The notes below the pieces were generated by a model. It did no database searches and was not told the DNA's origin. It was given only the letters and a program-made list of their open reading frames with translations. The position numbers and the translations under genes were made by a program. This document shows positions 54,351-64,000 of a stretch of 64,000 nt of DNA, one piece after another. How positions within the stretch are numbered: the first letter of the stretch is position 1; each line of letters opens with the position of its first letter. Source of the stretch: Porphyra umbilicalis (Eukaryota; Rhodophyta; Bangiophyceae; Bangiales; Bangiaceae); assembly GCA_002049455.2 (NCBI GenBank), contig KV918923.1, forward strand, positions 102,493-166,492, read 5' to 3'.

Positions 54351-56372
54351 GCGAACGTGACACACACTACCGCATGGAGTTGCCGTGTAATTGGTGTGAC
54401 TGGCACGACGCGCACCCGCGACCAAAAACTCCCGTCGCCGCCTCGATCTGCGTCGCGCCCCAACCCCGTGTGCTCGGCGGCCGCACCGGGTCGGGCGCCC
54501 AACGGACCGCCGCGCCGCGCAGCGTTGGCGCCGCGCGCCCACGGTGCGGGTGCGGGCGGCACGGCGGGGCGCCGCTCGCGGGCGGGCGCCCGCTCTGGCG
54601 CGGCACCGACCGACGGGGGCCCGCCGCGGGGGTGGCCCGGCCGGCCCCGCCGCCGCCGCGTCTGGCCGCCCCCCCCCCAACGGACCGCGACGGCGGCGCG
54701 CCGCCGGCCGGCGGGGTGGCCGCCCGCGGCTGCCGGCCGCGCACGCTGGCGGTGCGGGCGATCACCGCTCGCCGGGAGCGACCCGCCGTCCCACGCCGGG
54801 TAGCCCCTTCTCCCCTCCAGCGACGGCGGGGCGGGCGGTGCACTCGCACCAGAGTCGCGACGCCCCAGGCTGCAGCCGACCGCGACGGCTTCCGCCGTGT
54901 CGGGCACCGCCGCGGCCGCCCGTGCTGGTCGCGTCGGACGGGTTGCTGCGGGCGGATCGGGCGGTGCGTTGGCGTCGACAGTCGACCCGACGGCGGCTGC
55001 TCGGCGCGCCGCCGAGTGGCGTCCGTTGTAGGGATATGCAGTCATTCGAAGTGAACACTGACGTCTTTCCTTTCTTTTGGGATGGGCGTCAGGCCGTCAA
55101 AAGTACTCCTTGTGTGTCCGACTCGGGCGATTGCTGATCGACGTGGCCACCCGCCTCCCTGCCTCCCGCCCCCCCCCCCCCGGACTCGGTGACCTCGGCC
55201 CACAGAGCGGCCCGGCCCCTCGGTGCCCCCTCGTGGTCGTGCTCCACTCAGACCGTTGAAGCGAGAGGGCACCCCCGCCAGTGGGGGATGGCACCCCAGC
55301 AGCGGGGGGGGCGGGGGGTGATGCGGCGCAGGCCGTCCGTCGCCCGCAGCGGCGACCGCTGCGCAGTGGTGTTTATCCTGAGTGTGCACACAAGCGGCAT
55401 CTTCGTCTCACAAGAAGCTGCTTACGGAATGCGGAACCCACTTCCACTGTGTTAAAATGGAAGACTTCAGTCGCAAGAACCTGCGACGTGCAAAGTGCGG
55501 TCCTGCGGCGTGCGTGCGTGTCATGCATGGAAAAAGTGAAAAATAATCGTCGAGGAGATCGCTCAATCTATCGATGTATTAATTTTATGCTTTTCTAATC
55601 ATCAATCTCATTTGACAGCTTATTGTTTCTTAAGTTCGCCGCCCTTCGAAGCGGCGCCCGTGTCGCCGCTGCCGGTCGAGGCCGTGGCCCCAGAAACCTG
55701 TTCAAGGCAGCAACAATCATCTCCTGGCAATAAATGAAAAATCGATCAAATTTCCCAGATCGCGGAATGATTGATCGTACAAGTTAACATTTATCATTAA
55801 AACTTTTATACATCATGTACAATCCATGGTGTGTGTTGATCAGGGCTGCGCCACACGCGTCGAGATACTTCTCTTCGTATTGTAGATAGATGCTCCCACC
55901 GCAGGACCGCGGTTTGCGCTTCACAAGTTCTTGCGACTGAAATCGCCGTTTTTTTTTTTGCAGCGGAAGAGGGTTGCGTCGCTTGCGTGGAAACGCAGAA
56001 TCAGCACCACTGCGCTGGCGGCTCGCACCGTGGAGACAACGCGGCGCGGCGGCAGGCGGGACCGATCGGCGAGGGGGGGCAGTGGGGAGGCTGCGAAGAT
56101 CCGCAGGCAGCGGGCGCGGTGGGAACGAGGGCTGATAAAGCGGTAAGCGCAGCTGGCGGTGGTTTGTGGGTCGACCGACTGCGGCGCAGGCGAGCGGTGG
56201 GGCGATCGAACGCGGGCAGCGCCTCCCCCGTGCCCCATGTGTGGCCACTCGGCGAGCAGCGGTGGTAGTGGCTCGACGGTACGAGGCGCGCCCGCCCGGC
56301 CCGCGCGCGCGGCACATCCGCGGCCGGCGGCGACCCCATAAAGCCGCGTCCGCCTGCACGGACGCAGACGCC
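54351..56372. other. Spacer, GC-rich then AT-rich, no gene recognised
   Basis: Arg/Pro/Ala-rich ORFs fill 54370-55140. From 55420 to 55960 the DNA is clearly AT-rich, with no ORF above chance. The last 400 bp should hold the promoter of the phytochelatin synthase-like gene. Confidence 0.35.
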
Positions 56373-56519
56373 ATGACTGCCACTCTCCACTACGCCTTTG
56401 CGTCGTCACTGCCACTGCGCGTGTCGCTCGCTCGCGGTCAGACTCTGGCGGTTGGTCACCCCCCTCCCTCCCCCCCCCACGCCAGGCGTGTCTCGGCCGC
56501 GCGGTCGGTTTCCGTCGCC

Positions 56520-57952
56520 ATGGCGCCCCCCCCCCCACCACCGCCGAGGCGCCGCCCGCGCGCGTGCCGTCGACGCCCCTGACGCGCGCGGAAGCCAGCG
56601 CGCGCCTCGACGACTCCCCCGCCGCCGACGCGCAAGTCGAGGCCATTGCCGCCCTGACCTTTCAGCAATCCATCAACTGCTGCGGCATCACCTCCGTCGC
56701 GTACGCACTGTCAGCGCTCGGCGCGCCGACCTCCGTCGATGACATTTTCCTCACCGTCGGCGTCGACGTCGACTCGGCGGTCGTCGATGGGATGACGCTC
56801 GCCGAAATCTACGACGTTGCCCAACGGTTTGTGGCGCGCCGCGGCCTCCCCGTCTTTGTCGAGTGCTACCACTTTGACGCCACGGCGGTGACGGCCGAGA
56901 TGTTTGCCGCCGCCGCGGCGGCCGAGGCGGCGGCGGGCCTCGACGACCTCCTCATCCTCAACTTCCACTCGGGGATTGCGCACGGGTGGGCGTCGGGGGG
57001 GGGCGGCCACTTTTCGGTCGTGGCCGCCCTCGACGAGGACAGCGGCGCGCCGGGTGGCGGCGACGTGATCATGGCCGACGTGCACGGGGTCAAGTATGGG
57101 GAGTTTTGGGCGTCGCCCGTCGCCCAAATGTGGGCCGCGGCGGCCGACCACGACTCGGTCGGCCGCGCGCGCGGCGCGCTCCGCTTTGGCCGCACCGACC
57201 GGGACGTGGCGCGGCCGCTCGTCGGCCTCACCCCAACGGTGCTCGATTGGGCGTCGCCGCCGCCGCCGTACACCGCTACCGCCCTCCGCCGCCACATCCC
57301 CGAGCGGTGGGACGAGGGCCTCGGCGTGCGGAATATGGAGGGCGCGTCGGCGGTGGCGGCGGGCATGCGGCTCCTCGAGGGCGACGCCTCCCCGCTCGGG
57401 CGCCTCGACGAGGTGATGCGGGCGCTCAACGCCAGCTACAGCCACCACCTTGACACCTTTCTGCCACCGTCCGAGGTGGCGGCCATGGTCAAGGGCCTCG
57501 CCGCCGCCGGCCGCACCGCCGTGCGCGCGTCGGTGGTGACGGTGCCGGCCGTGACGGCCGAGTCGCTGCGCACCGCCCTCGTCGACGCGGGATGTGGGGA
57601 GGAGGGCGTGGCGGTGCTCGCCTCATACGAGTTTAACAGGGCGTACGGGTCGCCGCTGCTCGCCAAGGAGTCGGGCGAGGCGGGGGCGCTCTCCCACGGC
57701 ACCCGCGCGTGGTCGGTGATTGCCGCCGTCGACGCGGCGGCCGACGGCAATGACGTGAAGGGGGTGGTCATTGCGCCGTCGCACCACGTGATTGTGACAG
57801 GGCGCCTGTGGGCCACGTCGATGGAGCGGCTGGCAGTCGGCATGGCGGCCGTGTCGGAGGGGGGGAACGACGTGCAGTTTGTGGTGCTGGATAAGCGTGG
57901 TGTGGCCGACAAAGCGACAGCGGTGGGGGGGGAGGGCGCGACGACCGTCTGA
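56520..57952 (+). CDS. Phytochelatin synthase-like peptidase (C83 family), apparently internally duplicated
   Basis: The long frame begins at GTG 56564; ATG 56520 in GCCATGG would read into it if the 11-C run after it were 12. An ATG at 56373, in frame with 56520, could add a presequence. Catalytic Cys is in INCCGITSVAYAL, His in GWASGGGGHFSVVAAL 109 residues later, Asp in VIMADVHGVKYGEFW 23 residues on, close to plant enzyme spacing. These papain-like enzymes join gamma-Glu-Cys units of glutathione into metal-binding phytochelatins. The C-terminal half is not the usual Cys-rich one: VRASVVTVPAVTAESLRTAL, LSHGTRAWSVIAAVD and KGVVIAPSHHVIVTGRLWAT echo VECYHFDATAVTAEMFAAA, AHGWAS...SVVAALD and DVIMADVHGVKYGEFWAS, so it looks like a duplicate that lost the catalytic residues. 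No intron. Confidence 0.85.
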
Positions 57953-58759
57953 GCGGCGGCGGGTGCGGTGGCAGTAGTGCGCAAGTAGATACTGGAGCGT
58001 GTGGTAGCCGCGCTGCTTGCTGTTGATCCCACGCCCTTGTCCGCGCCGGCCAGATTTCTGGAGGTCGCCACCCCCCCAACTCCGCCGTCCACGTCGTGTC
58101 CTGGTTGGGCACAGCCACGAGAAGCACACGGGCAAGCTGTGATGGCGAGGAGGCCGACACGGGCTGAATGAGACGGGGTCACACAGGGGTCATGGGCCGG
58201 CGAGTCGGGGCGACTTGTAGAGGCGGGCGACGGCGGGGTGCTCGCTGTCAGTGCGCCGCGCGAACGCTGCGCGGTAACGGCGAGTGACTACCTGGACAGT
58301 AGGGATCGCACCGCGCCCCGAATAGTTTCGTTCTCGCACATAGCCACCAGTGTCTCGCACCCACCGCCAGCCCCAACGTAAGCGCCCTCCCAGGAGCCTG
58401 CCGGCCTGCGGAAGCCACGCGACGTCGCCAATGATCAGAAGCGGGCGGGCTTTCTCTGGTCCTCCTCGGTGGAAGAGAAACTGCCCCCTGAGCTCTGCAG
58501 TGTTGAAGCCCACTTATTCTGTTCATTCTCCGATAGCATCTTGCCCCGCCATTCTTCTCTTTCCTTTGATGTATCTGATCCTTGGAGGCTTCGCTGCCCC
58601 GCCGACCCTCGTGGATCGCCTTGCGGACCCCTCGCCTGCTGCGGTTCTCGGCGCGACTCGAGAGATACTGTACCGCTGTTTACGTTGGCGCCGGACGACG
58701 CTCGCACCCACGTTGCACACCCTCACGCCCAGCATTCAAGGAGCGTGCTTCGGGTGTGT
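57953..58759. other. Spacer downstream of the phytochelatin synthase-like gene
   Basis: No gene recognised. Minus-strand ORFs across 57436-58182 overlap the gene and are shadows. GC falls towards the repeat that starts at 58760. Confidence 0.35.
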
Positions 58760-59469
58760 TCCCTGGACTTTAGGACAGGGGGCTCTCAAAGTGTAGTGAT
58801 GCACACATATACTTAGATCAAGGGACTTGCTCTCCGTTTCAGAGGTGGCAGCCTGCATTCGTGTCCTCAGGGATCTGAGGGCGTGTCAGTGTTGGAAGGG
58901 TCGCGATGACGCTAAAAACGAATGGAGTTCCGTGGCTGAGAAGGACTGTCCTGCCACAGGGGTCACTGGGCCCGGACGGCGCCTGCCTCGTGCCCCCTCT
59001 ACCGCCCCGAGTTGCGCGCGGTGACCGCGCGCAGCGACTTCCGGGGCTTGACGCGCCCACGATGACCCGCGGGTGATCGTGCCTGCGCGCCGTCTTCTGT
59101 AGCGGCGGCGCGTCGGCGGTTGCTGACGCCATCTAGCGGCGCGGTTACAGGCGCCTCGTCGCGCGGCGATTAGTCCCACCCGCCCGCCCGTGCGCCGTGT
59201 CGGCCGTCCTGCCCGCCGTGCGCAGGTGCGCTGCGCGGCGGAGTGACGGCCTCGCCCGTGGTCGCCGCGCGACGCCGGCGGGCCGCCGCCGCTGCGGTGG
59301 CGGAGGCGGCACCCCTTTTCCCGCCCGACGCCCCCCCCACCACGGCAACGTGGCTGTACGTGCCCCCGTGCGCGCTCGCGGCCATAGAGCCGGCCGGCGT
59401 GCCCGGTGTCAATGCGTCGCCGAGCGCGCCACCGCCCTGAAGGCCAGGGTATTGCACGCACGTGCCTGG
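58760..59469 (+). mobile_element. 0.7-kb repeat family, copy 3
   Basis: Starts TCCCTGGACTTTAGGAC and ends GCACGTGCCTGG, 710 bp, same layout and orientation as the copies at 23121 and 32941. One base differs in the left CCCTGGCCTT motif. It is followed, like the others, by an (A/G)AT, so the true right end may be 2-3 bp further. Confidence 0.75.
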
Positions 59470-60557
59470 AATTTAATTACTACCGAACTACAAGTCCAAA
59501 GTTCGTGGAGAACATCGCATCCGATATTGGCAGGACATCGGAATACTTCTGGGATACCCATCTTGAGCGACGAACAAATACTTGGTCGTGCACATCAGGC
59601 CGATGCCCATATGACATCGACGCAACACGATGGTAAACGTTCCATGCCACGAGCCAAGCTGACGACGCCAGCAAAGAGAGCAGATCTTGCGCCTTCAGTC
59701 ATGCAGGAGTCCGGAGTCATAGACCCATGCCGCTGTCCCATGGTCATGCCCCTCCATAGTGGTGGCCAATAGAAGCCAGGTGGATGCGCCACGTCCGTCT
59801 GGCAGAATGGCCGAAACTTTAAACCGATGTGGCGATTGGATCATTTATGCACATCGAAAAGCGGGGCTGCGATTCTATTTTTGGGGGAACTACTTCAGAC
59901 GTGAGCGGCGTGCCGATCGAAAAAAAGGGCGCATTTTTGAACGAAGTTTAGAGCGTCACGCCCTCACGCCGGCCAAAATTGGTCGTACTCATCAACCCGA
60001 AAGCTTTAGTATGCAGAAAGCATGGGAAAACTCATACTTCACATTTGATTACGTTTGACGGCCAAATTTATTCACTTGCTGACGGAGCCTTCTTGAAATG
60101 CTGTTCAAGGAGACGCCGTTTTTGGGTTTCGGCCCGGCACGTCCACGCCATGGAGCTGCAGCCAACAGCACACATGCAATTCAGCATGGGTTAGGGCAGA
60201 GAGACGTCAAGACGGCAGCGGCACTGTGAGCGGCGTTGACTGCCAAAGCCGCGGATGTCACAGTCCCGGGACCAGAAGGAGGTGAGAGCGGGCAGATAGG
60301 CCGGGCAGAATCGACGTCGCCTCCACTACCCTATATCTTCACTTCCCCTACCTTGGCACCGACCGCACGGTAGCAGGCGAGGACGAAACTGTGGAGAATT
60401 AAAAAAGTGGCGGCCCCAGCACGGGTCAGTTGGCACGATTCCAGTCGGTACCGAGATGGCCGGTACAGCGGCAGTCGCTACGGCAACAGCCGGCACAACA
60501 GATAGACGTTGACTAAGGAAGTGTGTCTGCGCGCTGTGGCGTGTCCAGGGAGGTTTC
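59470..60557. other. Lower-GC region, no gene recognised
   Basis: ORFs below 110 aa only, none with a domain. Probably old repeat sequence between the 0.7-kb repeat and the inverted tRNA repeat. Confidence 0.3.
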
Positions 60558-60925
60558 AAGTCAATTCCCCAGTGCGGGCAGCGAACGCCGCGGGTCGCGG
60601 CGCACCGATGATAGATACGCTTGATGAAAAAGACTGTACAGGCGCGCGAAACCGGCAAAAACGAATGGATCAGCTGGGGATCGATCCCAGGACCTCTCGC
60701 AGGCTTGCACTGGGATGCTAAGCGAGCACTCTACCACTGAGCTACAAACCCATTTTTCGATGCAGACAAAGATTTTAGGTGCGTATCGAATTCTTGGCAA
60801 AACAGTTATGGTACAGGATGGATGGACGCTTCATGTTCTCCGAAGGATGGGCCCCCGGGTCTGTTCCAGTCGCCTCTCTAAGTTCACAACGCAACTATCC
60901 ATCCCTACTACTCCGCTGGTGACTG
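60558..60925 (-). repeat. Left arm of a 368-bp inverted repeat carrying a tRNA gene
   Basis: Position x mirrors 123989 minus x in the arm at 63064-63431. The arms differ by a few substitutions at the outer and inner edges. Each contains a complete tRNA-Ala gene and about 100 bp or more on either side. Confidence 0.9.
60666..60751 (-). tRNA. tRNA-Ala (AGC) with a 14-nt intron, copy 1
   Basis: Reverse-complement copy of the gene at 63238-63323, with the same arms: D arm GCTCAGTGGTAGAGT, anticodon stem CTCGC/GCGAG, anticodon AGC in TTAGCA, T arm CTGGG/CCCAG. A 14-nt insert sits just 3' of the anticodon, the usual eukaryotic tRNA intron site. The acceptor stem has one mismatch and two wobble pairs, so function is not certain. 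Confidence 0.8.
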
Positions 60926-62854
60926 CGGTGACCAGCTTTGGCGCGTTGCGACTGTTGCATGGTTCCAAGCCGATAATGTTGGAGAACTGTACTCGTCAAA
61001 GGCCATTGCTGCTGTACACTGGAGGCACGCTGAGCAGACATCCTTGTCTCCATTTGTCAACAGAAGGGGACTACAATGTTGAGTCGTCAGCGCAGCGGGC
61101 CCAAAACCGTCGTCAAGAGCACGTCTGCTTTTGCGTGTTTTCGGACGAACAGATTATCTGCAAACCGCCCTGGGGCTCTGTCAAGGCTGGTTTTTTCCAG
61201 AAAAGGCGCCAAAATCATCTGTTCGCCGGGATAGATGCATCTCCACTCGTAAAAAGAGAGACACAGCTTGAGACGTATACACCTCACCCTTCCAGAAAGA
61301 GAGAGAGGCGGAGAAGCATCTATGGCCCTGCTAGCAGGCGCAATGTGTGGAGTGAGGAACGATTCCTGTTCTCGCGAACACAAATATGCAAGGACCTCGC
61401 ATGGGATGGCCTCTGAGAGCCTGTCAAGGGGGGTCGATCTGTTTTTTGCACAGGAATTCTGTTTCTTCAAACAGGAACACGGGCCTCCAAGAGGCTCGAA
61501 ACAAATTAAAGAAGGCGCAAAGCGCAACGAACAGCCTCGGGCGTATGCTTAAGCCTATTGTTAACAACTCGAGCTATAGCTATCAGCTATTGTATCCAAG
61601 CCCTGCAAATCCTGTGCGCGCCTGGGAGGCTGTCACGGCCACTCGAGGTGGAAGTGACAGTTTGCAAAGTCGTCTTGCTCGCCGGCACGCCGACCTGTTG
61701 CAAGATCGCCGCATTCGGGGTCCTTCGTGATCTCTGCCACCGCATGGTCGCCCTCCCACCACCCCCTCTTCGTACACACCTGTAAGGACGTGATACCTGG
61801 TTGGCCCAACACCCTGGTGAAGCGGCGGTGCTCATGAACCATGTTGTCCGGTGGCAGAGGACAGTAAGAGTGCTCTGAGCCACTTCTGCACGTTGTCAAT
61901 TACCCGTGGGGCGTTTGACGAGAACACATGTTCCCCTGCGTCTGAGCACAAGACCGCCGAGCTCCGACGCCGCTTCACTGCCGAGCAACAACCACAACTC
62001 AGGCAGTCGAGCGACGACGAGCATTGCGCCGCTGCTTTGGACGCATGGGAGGCCTCCGTGCGGAAAGTCACGCCGCAGATGCAGCATCATGCCACCAAGA
62101 CCGTCTTGCCTCAAAAGAGGACGTAGTGCACGTGGACGTGGGTAGGTTGGGTTTAGTAGATTCCTTTCAACGACATAGCATACAGCGCGCTCGAATGCCT
62201 CTCCCCATCAATCGTGGCCGACAAAGCACACTTAACTCGCCAGCTGCACGCAATGCCCAACATTCACTGGATTCACTGGCCAAAGGTCGCGTCACGTGAA
62301 ACTAGCGTGACACACACTCTGTTTTGGCCATCACTCCCGGTTCGCCCTTTGAAAGGCATAACAAATCCGCCCAAGTGCGACGATGCAGCCATCGTACTGT
62401 CACAACAATCGTGCAATTCCCGATTTGAAAACAACGATCTCAGCTTGAAAATAGCGTGACACACACCCAGTTTTGGCCATCTTGACCAGTACAGCCGAGT
62501 TCCTCGGCTGAACAGGAACAAGGGCCTCCAAGAGGCTCAAAACAGGCAAAAACAGACGTGCTTTTGACGACGGTTCTGGGCCCGCTGCGCAGCTGCGTCT
62601 GGTGCTGTCGCAGGAGGATTATTACTGCCAATTTCTTGCAAGGCACCTTCTAACATCTATCGTGTAACTCTTGCAGTCGTTGCTGGTGAGTCGACGTAAC
62701 AACAGCTCCTCTCATTTCGTGGGCGGCTGACACCGCCACACGCGAACCCTTCCCGTGATGCTTGTGCTGCAGTTGCGCACTGCGTAGCTTTTGCCATCGA
62801 GTATGAAGCCTTGAGGGCGCTGTCGACAGCAAAGCATAGGCGACCAAGGTGTTT
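60926..62854. other. Spacer of the inverted repeat, with short dispersed repeats
   Basis: No gene recognised; the largest ORF (60715-61416) only overlaps the tRNA arm. A ~55-bp segment at 61089-61141 recurs inverted at about 62546-62600. A segment around GGCCTCCAAGAGGCTC occurs directly repeated near 61488 and 62522, and one around AGCGTGACACACAC near 62306 and 62453. These look like pieces of one or more transposons. Confidence 0.5.
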
Positions 62855-62988
62855 ACAGCCGTTCTCCCAAAAATCCCGCACTCCAACTGTTGCAAAAGAG
62901 TTTCAAATCGGCCTCTGCGGGGTCGTAGAGGCCGATTTGAAACTCTTTTGCAACAGTTGGAGTGCGGGATTTTTGGGAGAACGGCTGT
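62855..62988. repeat. Perfect hairpin: 62-bp arms, 10-nt loop
   Basis: Arms 62855-62916 and 62927-62988 are exact reverse complements around the loop GCGGGGTCGT. The left arm starts ACAGCCGTTCTCCC. It lies just outside the right tRNA-bearing arm. A transcript across it would fold into a 62-bp duplex, in the size range of small-RNA precursors; a foldback MITE is an equal possibility. Confidence 0.95.
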
Positions 62989-63063
62989 AGTGTCAGAATT
63001 GATAACCACAAGCGTGGTGACGCGCCGAGTCGTGTGCCGATGAGTGCCACTGCTTTGTTTTGC

Positions 63064-63431
63064 CAGTCGCCAGCGGAGTTGTAGGGATGGATAGATGCGT
63101 TGTGAACTTAGAGAGGCGACTGGAACAGACCCGGGGGCCCATCCTTCGGAGAACATGAAGCGTCCATCCATCCTGTACCATAACTGTTTTGCCAAGAATT
63201 CGATACGCACCTAAAATCTTTGTCTGCATCGAAAAATGGGTTTGTAGCTCAGTGGTAGAGTGCTCGCTTAGCATCCCAGTGCAAGCCTGCGAGAGGTCCT
63301 GGGATCGATCCCCAGCTGATCCATTCGTTTTTGCCGGTTTCGCGCGCCTGTACAGTCTTTTTCATCAAGCGTATCTATCATCGGTGCGCCGCGACCCGCG
63401 GCGCTCGTTGTCCGCACTGGGGAGTTGACTT
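63064..63431 (+). repeat. Right arm of the 368-bp inverted repeat carrying a tRNA gene
   Basis: Inverse of 60558-60925, see that entry. Outer similarity ends near GAGTTGACTTG and inner similarity near CAGTCGCCAGCGG. Confidence 0.9.
63238..63323 (+). tRNA. tRNA-Ala (AGC) with a 14-nt intron, copy 2
   Basis: GGGTTTG starts the acceptor stem; the D arm is GCTC/GAGT, the anticodon stem CTCGC/GCGAG, the anticodon AGC, the variable loop AGGTC, the T stem CTGGG/CCCAG with loop ATCGATC, and the end CTGATCCA. A 14-nt insert (about 63273-63286) follows the anticodon. Removing it leaves a 72-nt tRNA. A TTTTT run five bases after the end is a good polymerase III terminator. Acceptor position 6-67 is a mismatch. 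Confidence 0.82.
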
Positions 63432-64000
63432 GGCGGGTGAAGCGACACCGACCTCGGTGCGCCCACCAACAGACGGACAATCGCTGAGGAGCTAACAGGC
63501 GTGCCGCGGCGTATGACAATCCAGGGATGATTAGTACAACGTGAAGAGAACACAGGATGACCTGATAGCAGGACGCTGCATTTCTTGCACCGTCAACGAG
63601 GCTCTGATCTGGTGCCCACGGCCCGTAACAAACGACAGTCTTGATGCTGACGAGTTGCACGACGCTTCCATAGCCTTCTTGTTCTCTCCGCGTCGGTCTC
63701 AGTTCTATCCCAGGCGGGGTGCCCATGCCTCCAAGCCACTGGCATTCATGCGTCAGATACACCTCGGCGCGTGCAGTGCGCTTCCGCCACGCCCACCGCC
63801 GCCGGTGTGTGCTTCTGGCGGCCGACGCGGTCCCCGCCGCGACGCACCGCGCCGGCCCCCGTTAATGGCCCGCGGCAGCGTGCTCCGCGGCGCCTCCCCC
63901 CCCTCCCCCACCTCCGACGCGTGCGCACGGCCGCCCATGGCGGCCTGTCTGCTCCCACCGCCGGCGGGCGCGTGTGGCGCGCGGCGGCGGTGGGCGGCGG
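63432..64000. other. Right edge of window, possible start of a truncated gene
   Basis: From 63760 the DNA turns GC-rich again. A plus frame from ATG 63865 (MARGSVLRGASPPSPTSDAC) stays open to the window end, with a second ATG at 63937 in CCCATGG. The Arg/Ser/Ala-rich, acid-free composition would suit an organelle targeting peptide, but 45 residues are too few to call. Confidence 0.25.

Noticed and set aside
58790-58860. U6/U1-snRNA-like words in the 0.7-kb repeat (CACATATACTTAG)
   Set aside because: Too short; the rest of neither snRNA follows, and all three repeat copies share it.
1-64000. CRISPR array, operons or prokaryotic promoters
   Set aside because: No short regular repeat-spacer array exists, and gene content is eukaryotic.

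Overview
This window looks like nuclear DNA of a GC-rich eukaryotic alga. A bangiophyte red alga of the Porphyra/Pyropia kind is my best guess, from gene content, sparse introns, very high GC and heavy transposon load; a sequence search would settle it. Nothing looks prokaryotic: GT-AG introns, PP2A B'', RNA polymerase III and BRCA1-type genes, and hAT and Harbinger transposons are present.

Layout. 0-37 kb is repeat-rich and gene-poor. It holds a partial DDE transposase at the left edge, a 520-bp tandem satellite, a ~4.9 kb inverted repeat centred near 3711, an unknown three-exon zinc-binding protein gene (6.3-8.0 kb), a tyrosine recombinase (9.2-10.9 kb), a fragmented coding region (11.4-13.7 kb) and a 2OG-Fe(II) oxygenase-like gene (14.2-15.4 kb). 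GC-rich minisatellites follow, then two unknown ORFs and a PIF/Harbinger gene pair (30.9-35.4 kb). A hAT element with a perfect 8-bp target duplication splits that pair, and the hAT itself carries a member of a 0.7-kb repeat family found three times here.

37-58 kb is a compact housekeeping block: a PP2A B'' regulatory subunit, an eRF1 methyltransferase (N6AMT1/HEMK2 type), RNA polymerase III subunit RPC8, a low-complexity protein with six copies of a 17-residue motif, a BRCA1/BARD1-like RING-ePHD-PHDx3-BRCTx2 protein, and a phytochelatin synthase-like protein. Several of these reading frames change phase inside long G or C runs, most simply explained by homopolymer errors.

58-64 kb returns to repeats: the third 0.7-kb family copy, two inverted copies of an intron-containing tRNA-Ala gene, and a perfect 62-bp-arm hairpin.

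No pathway links these genes. The harbinger transposase and its SANT-like partner form the one clear functional pair. The most distinctive items are the six-motif protein, the multi-PHD BRCA1-like protein, the internally duplicated phytochelatin synthase-like protein, and the large palindromes.
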